Positions 59,029 to 64,000 of a stretch of 64,000 bases of DNA are shown here, one piece after another. The stretch is taken from NCBI RefSeq assembly GCF_039523795.1, contig NZ_BAAAFZ010000006.1, positions 103,163 through 167,162 on the forward strand, written 5' to 3'. A program made the translations under genes and the position numbers. A model generated the notes under the pieces. The model ran no database searches. It worked only from the letters and a program-made list of their open reading frames with translations, and was not told the DNA's origin. Within the stretch, counting starts at the first letter, position 1, and each line of letters starts with the position of its first letter. Source of the DNA: Craurococcus roseus. GTDB lineage: Bacteria; Pseudomonadota; Alphaproteobacteria; Acetobacterales; Acetobacteraceae.

Positions 59029-59760
59029 ATGCACACCATGTCCCGCCGCCAAGCGCTGTTCCTGGGCGGGGCGGCCGCGCTCGCCGCCGCCGTCCCCTTG
59101 CCGCGCGCGGCCCGCGCGCAACAGGCCCCGTCCGGGCCCTTCACGCTGCCTCCGCTCCCTTATGGCGCGGACGCGAACGAGCCGCACATCGACGCGCAGA
59201 CCATGCAGCTCCACCACGGGCGGCACCACCAGGCCTACGTGACGAACCTGAACAACGCGCTGCGCGACCACGCGCAACTGGCGCAGCAGCCGATCGAGCG
59301 CATCCTGGCCTCGCTGAACGAGGTGCCGGAGGCGGTGCGGACCGCGGTGCGCAACAACGGCGGCGGCCACGCCAACCACGCCATGTTCTGGGAGATCATG
59401 GGCGGCAAGGGCGGGGCGCCTTCGGGCGAGCTGGCGCAGGCGATCGAGCGCGACCTCGGCGGCTTCGACAAGATGAAGACCGATTTCAACGCCATGGGCG
59501 GGCGCGTCTTCGGCTCGGGCTGGGTGTTCGTCACCGTGGACCGCACGGGCAAGCTCGCCCTCGCTAGCAGGCCCAACCAGGACACGCCGCTGATGGACGG
59601 CGGGCGCGTTCTGATCGGCAACGACGTGTGGGAGCACGCCTACTACCTCAAGTATCAGAACCGGCGGCCCGAGTACCTGTCCGCCTGGTGGAACGTGGTG
59701 AATTGGGACCGCGTGGCGGCGCGCTACGCGGCGGCGAAGGCGGGCACCCTGGCCATCTGA
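59029..59760 (+). CDS. sodB: Tat-exported Fe/Mn superoxide dismutase
   Basis: A 243-residue SOD. The N-terminal MHTMSRRQALFLGGAAALAAAVPLPRAARAQ is a Tat signal (SRRQALF). Metal ligands are in LHHGRHHQAYV, HANHAMFW and DVWEHAYY. Export by Tat implies the metal is loaded in the cytoplasm and the enzyme protects the periplasm. SODs of this type are usually cytosolic. The signal-peptide-bearing form is also known from Rhodospirillales and others. Confidence 0.9.
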   Translation: MHTMSRRQALFLGGAAALAAAVPLPRAARAQQAPSGPFTLPPLPYGADANEPHIDAQTMQLHHGRHHQAYVTNLNNALRDHAQLAQQPIERILASLNEVPEAVRTAVRNNGGGHANHAMFWEIMGGKGGAPSGELAQAIERDLGGFDKMKTDFNAMGGRVFGSGWVFVTVDRTGKLALASRPNQDTPLMDGGRVLIGNDVWEHAYYLKYQNRRPEYLSAWWNVVNWDRVAARYAAAKAGTLAI

Positions 59761-59846
59761 CGGGCGTCCTGCCGCCGGCGGGCGCGGGAACCGGGCCGGG
59801 GGCGGGCGGTTCATGCCCCCGACCCCGTAACCGGCAAGGTATGTCC

Positions 59847-60908
59847 ATGGCTTCCAGATTCCGCCCCAAGCCCGTTTCGCAACAGACGATCGTCATAACC
59901 GGCGCCAGCTCCGGCATCGGCCTCGCCACGGCACGGCTGGCCAGCGAGCGGGGCGCGAAGGTCGTGCTCGTGTCCCGCAACGAGGACGAGCTGCGGAAGA
60001 TCGTCGGGGAGCTGCGCGACCGCGGCGGGCGGGCGGAGTACGCGGTCGCGGACGTGGCCGACAAGGACGCGCTGGAGAAGGCGGCGGCCAAGGCGCGCGA
60101 GGCCTTCGGCGGCTTCGACGCCTGGGTGAACGACGCGGGGATTTCGGTCTACGGCGGCATGGAGCGCATACCGCTGGAGGACCACCGGCGCGTCTTCGAG
60201 ACCAACTACTGGGGCGTGGTCCACGGCTCCATGATCGCCGTGCGCGAGTTCAAGGCGCACGGCGGGACGCTGGTCAACATCGGCAGCGTGCTGTCGGACC
60301 GCGCGATGGCGCTGCAAGGGCCCTATTCGGCCACCAAGTTCGCGGTGAAGGCGTTCACGGACGCGCTGCGGATGGAACTGGAGCGGAGCGGGGCGCCGGT
60401 GAACGTCACGCTGGTCAAGCCGGCCGGCATCGACACCCCTTTCCAGGAGCACGCGCGCAACCTGACCGGCGAGCCGGGGCTCATGGTGCCGCCGCCCGCC
60501 TACGACCCGCGCTTGGTGGCGCGCGCCATCCTGTTCGCCTGCGAGAACCGCCGGCGGACCGTCGTGATCGGCTTCGGCGGGTACGCGATCTCGCTCGTGG
60601 GCCAGCTCTTCCCGCGCCTGACCGACCTGGCGATGGAGGCCACGGGCCTCGCCGCGCAGACCACGGACCGCGCGCCACGGCCCGAGCGCGCGGACAGCCT
60701 GTACCAGACGAAGGCGGGCGGGACCGAGCGCAGCCTGACCCGCCCGGTGTCGCCGGTGCGCAAGACCAGCCTGCTGCTGGAAGCGCAGATGCACCCGGTC
60801 GCCACGACGGCGGCGCTGGCGGGCCTCGGCGCGCTGGCGGTGGGCGCCCTGGCGGCGCGGCGCATGGGCCACGGCCGCCTCGCCTTCTACGACCCGCGGC
60901 GCTGGTGA
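59847..60908 (+). CDS. SDR-family oxidoreductase with C-terminal extension
   Basis: A 353-residue short-chain dehydrogenase. The NAD(P) motif TGASSGIGLA is near residue 23. Catalytic Ser is in NIGSVLSD and the YxxxK is YSATKF. A tail of about 100 residues continues past the fold, ending in a hydrophobic helix (TTAALAGLGALAVGALAA) that may anchor it to the membrane. The ATG at 59847 has AAGG at ideal spacing; ATG 59841 is the other choice. Its substrate is unknown. Confidence 0.85.
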   Translation: MASRFRPKPVSQQTIVITGASSGIGLATARLASERGAKVVLVSRNEDELRKIVGELRDRGGRAEYAVADVADKDALEKAAAKAREAFGGFDAWVNDAGISVYGGMERIPLEDHRRVFETNYWGVVHGSMIAVREFKAHGGTLVNIGSVLSDRAMALQGPYSATKFAVKAFTDALRMELERSGAPVNVTLVKPAGIDTPFQEHARNLTGEPGLMVPPPAYDPRLVARAILFACENRRRTVVIGFGGYAISLVGQLFPRLTDLAMEATGLAAQTTDRAPRPERADSLYQTKAGGTERSLTRPVSPVRKTSLLLEAQMHPVATTAALAGLGALAVGALAARRMGHGRLAFYDPRRW

Positions 60909-60918
60909 GCGGCGGGCT

Positions 60919-62127
<1,209 letters not shown>

Positions 62128-62366
62128 GTTTCCTCTCCCAACCATCGTCGTGCCGCGGACCTATAGACCCGGACGGGAGGCCCATGAAGCCGGACTGGCG
62201 CCGCGGAACCCGTTCCCGCGGGCGTGCGCTTGGCACGCGCAACGAGCCCGGGAAGCCGCTCGGGCTCCGGACCGCGTCAAGGGGCAGGATCTCGCGGCCC
62301 GTCCGTAAAAGAGTCGGGGCGGGGTTGACCCTACGCCATCGCCCCCGCAGAGCAATCCTCGCTGCC

Positions 62367-63047
62367 ATGCCGCAGGTCTTCTCCCGACGGGCCGACGCCC
62401 GGCTCCACCTCGCCCTCTGGGTAGGCGCAGGCGCGGCGTTGCTGGCCGCCGGCGCGGCCTTCGTCGCCGCACGCGCGGGCTCCACCTGGGCGGTGGGCCG
62501 GCCGGCGGCGCAGCCGATCCCGTACAGCCACGCCATCCACGCCGGGCAACTCGGGCTGGATTGCCGCTACTGCCACGCTTCGGTGGAGAGCGCCGCCTCA
62601 GCGGGCATGCCGACGGCCGAGACCTGCCTCGGCTGCCACGCCCGCGTTTGGAGCGTGGACGCGCAGTTCGCGCCGCTGCGCACCGCGCTCGCGCTCGGCG
62701 CGCCGGTCGAGTGGTCCTCGGTCCACCGGCTGCCGGAGCACGTGCGCTTCCACCACGGTGCGCACACGCAAGCCGGCGTCGCTTGCGAGACGTGCCACGG
62801 GCGGGTCTGGGAGATGCCGCGCACAGTGAAGGCGGAGCCGCTGCACATGGGTTGGTGCCTGGACTGCCACCGCGACCCGGCCCCGCGCCTGCGACCATCC
62901 GCGGAAGCGGCGTTCGACCGCGATTGGCGCCCCGTGCCTGGGGCGCCGCCCTCGGCGCCCGGCGCCGGGACCTTGGCCGCCTTGCGTTACGAGCACCTCG
63001 GCGTTGAGGTGCCGCCGCTCACCCGCTGCTCTATCTGCCACAAGTGA
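62367..63047 (+). CDS. actA: Pentahaem cytochrome c, alternative complex III subunit ActA
   Basis: A 226-residue membrane-anchored multihaem cytochrome. Five haem-c motifs are visible: CRYCH (66-70), CLGCH (87-91), CETCH (140-144), CLDCH (164-168) and CSICH (221-225). A membrane helix lies at about 14-36. ActA passes electrons within alternative complex III, a quinol oxidoreductase that replaces the bc1 complex. The next gene, whose GTG overlaps this stop, is ActB, which makes the assignment firm. Confidence 0.9.
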   Translation: MPQVFSRRADARLHLALWVGAGAALLAAGAAFVAARAGSTWAVGRPAAQPIPYSHAIHAGQLGLDCRYCHASVESAASAGMPTAETCLGCHARVWSVDAQFAPLRTALALGAPVEWSSVHRLPEHVRFHHGAHTQAGVACETCHGRVWEMPRTVKAEPLHMGWCLDCHRDPAPRLRPSAEAAFDRDWRPVPGAPPSAPGAGTLAALRYEHLGVEVPPLTRCSICHK

Positions 63048-64000
63048 GCGGCGACGCGCCTTGGTCCCGCTTGGACCCCGCCGCGCCAGAGCCGCCGCAG
63101 GCCGGCGCGGNNNNNNNNNNNCCGCCGGGCCCGCCCGGCCGCCGCGTGGCCTTGTCGCTGATGGCCGCCGGCGCCGCGCTGGCCGCCGCCGGGTGCGACG
63201 GCGGCGCGGAGGAGTTCGGCCACCCGCTGTACGCCCGCCCGCGCGGCGTGGCGCCGGAGGACGCAACTTACGCCACCACCCTCGACCTCGACGGGCTGGG
63301 CCGCGGCGTTCTGGTCCGCACCCGCGCCGGCCACGCCGTGAAGGTGGAGGGCAACCCGGCCCACCCGGCGAGCCTCGGCGCCACCGACGTCTTCGCCGAG
63401 GCGAGCGTGCTGTCCCTGCACGACCCCGCCCGCTCCCGGCGGGTGGTCGAGAACGGCCGCGCGCGGGCGCCGGGGGTATTGGGCGTGGCCTTGGGCGCGA
63501 TGCGCGAGCACGCCCTGGCCCGCGGCGGCGAAGGCGTGCGCCTGCTGACCGGCCCGGTCTCGTCCCCGACGCTGCTGCGCCTGATCGGCGAGGTGCTGGA
63601 GGCCTTCCCGAGCGCCGCCTGGCACGTCCACGACCCGCTCGCCGATCCGGCGGCGCGAGCGGGGGCGATGGCGGCGTTCGGTCGGCCCGTCGCGGCGTTG
63701 CCCGACCTGTCGCGCGCGCGCGCCGTACTGTGCATGTCCGCCGACCCGCTGGGCGAAGGGCCGGCGCAGCTCCGCTTGGCGCGCGACTGGGCCGCCGCCC
63801 GAGCGGCGGCGCGCGAGGGGGGGCGGGCGCCGCCGCTGCTCCTGGCGGCAGGGGCGACGCCCTGCTTGACCTCGGCGCGGGCCGACCGCCGCTTCCCGCT
63901 CCGCCCTGCGGAACTGGACGCCTTCGCGCGTGCCGTCGCCGCGGCGCTCGGCGTGCCGGGCCCGGCCGCCGTCGCGGAGCACCCGGAAGCCGCCGCCGTG
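63044..64000 (+). CDS. actB: Alternative complex III subunit ActB, 5' part (runs off window)
   Basis: The start (GTG at 63044) overlaps the actA stop (GTGA). An 11-base run of N at 63111-63121 lies in the N-terminal region. The frame continues on both sides of the gap. After the gap comes RRVALSLMAAGAALAAAGC, the TAT-like stretch usual near the ActB N-terminus, then YATTLDLDGLGRGVLVRT and KVEGNPAHPASLGATDVFA, the molybdopterin-oxidoreductase-like domain (without catalytic Mo-binding function in ActB). The normal N-terminal part between the start and the RR is short here and may be incomplete because of the gap. Confidence 0.85.
   Translation, partial: MSGDAPWSRLDPAAPEPPQAGAXXXXPPGPPGRRVALSLMAAGAALAAAGCDGGAEEFGHPLYARPRGVAPEDATYATTLDLDGLGRGVLVRTRAGHAVKVEGNPAHPASLGATDVFAEASVLSLHDPARSRRVVENGRARAPGVLGVALGAMREHALARGGEGVRLLTGPVSSPTLLRLIGEVLEAFPSAAWHVHDPLADPAARAGAMAAFGRPVAALPDLSRARAVLCMSADPLGEGPAQLRLARDWAAARAAAREGGRAPPLLLAAGATPCLTSARADRRFPLRPAELDAFARAVAAALGVPGPAAVAEHPEAAAV
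63111..63121. other. Run of 11 undetermined bases (N) inside actB
   Basis: An assembly gap or masked stretch of 11 bases interrupts the actB N-terminal coding region, between a Pro/Ala-rich stretch and a Pro/Gly-rich one. The frame agrees on both sides as given, but the true number of missing bases is unknown. Confidence 0.95.

Overview
The window is very GC-rich (third positions almost all G or C) and carries gene families typical of environmental Alphaproteobacteria: six Bug/TctC-type solute-binding proteins, a class I PHA synthase, PcaF, UraD, DUF6481, DUF3606 and YqjD/YqjE-like proteins. The mix looks most like a Roseomonas-type member of the Acetobacteraceae. That placement rests on gene content and composition only. 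No rRNA, tRNA or CRISPR array was found.

Layout. Positions 1-2000 hold a MarR regulator (cut by the left edge), an IS5-family transposase and the frameshifted remains of a DUF2062 gene. From 2 to 12 kb come three Bug binding proteins, tatA-uraD, a phnCDEE-type ABC transporter and an acyl-CoA synthetase. From 12 to 19.7 kb there is a large zinc-ribbon/cyclase/AAA/TPR signalling protein, a peptide-type binding protein with a small lipoprotein, and a minus-strand operon of a CMD-family protein, a 3-hydroxyisobutyrate dehydrogenase-like enzyme and a metallo-beta-lactamase-fold hydrolase. From 19.8 to 28 kb lie a fluoroacetate-dehalogenase-like enzyme coupled to a Bug protein, an RTX repeat protein, a two-domain GNAT, two tandem aspartate aminotransferases and a TAXI-type binding protein.

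From 28 to 32 kb there is a complete polyamine ABC operon (potFGHI order). It is followed by an isolated cassette of three phage-tail-like genes (32.2-35.7 kb) behind a good sigma-70 promoter, with no other phage genes around it. From 35.7 to 44.3 kb come a sirtuin, phaC-dodecin, a Bug gene divergent from a CoA-transferase/GntP pair, and a family-3 binding protein. From 44.3 to 50 kb there is an EF-G-like GTPase lacking the usual catalytic histidine, followed by a run of small proteins ending with a cold-shock protein. From 50 to 62 kb are a RoxA-like dihaem cytochrome lipoprotein, an amidase, a phosphodiesterase, the sixth Bug protein, an EamA transporter, HIBCH, yqjD/yqjE, a Tat-exported Fe/Mn superoxide dismutase, an SDR and pcaF. 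The right edge holds the start of an alternative complex III operon: pentahaem ActA and the beginning of ActB, with an 11-base N run inside actB.

Taken together the genes describe a heterotroph that scavenges many organic acids, amines and possibly phosphonates. Uptake (Bug, TAXI, Pot, Phn, GntP) feeds CoA activation (acyl-CoA synthetase, CoA-transferase), thiolysis (PcaF), valine-type breakdown (HIBCH, HIBADH-like) and carbon storage (PhaC). Short overlaps of the ATGA or GTGA type are the rule within operons here and helped fix several starts.
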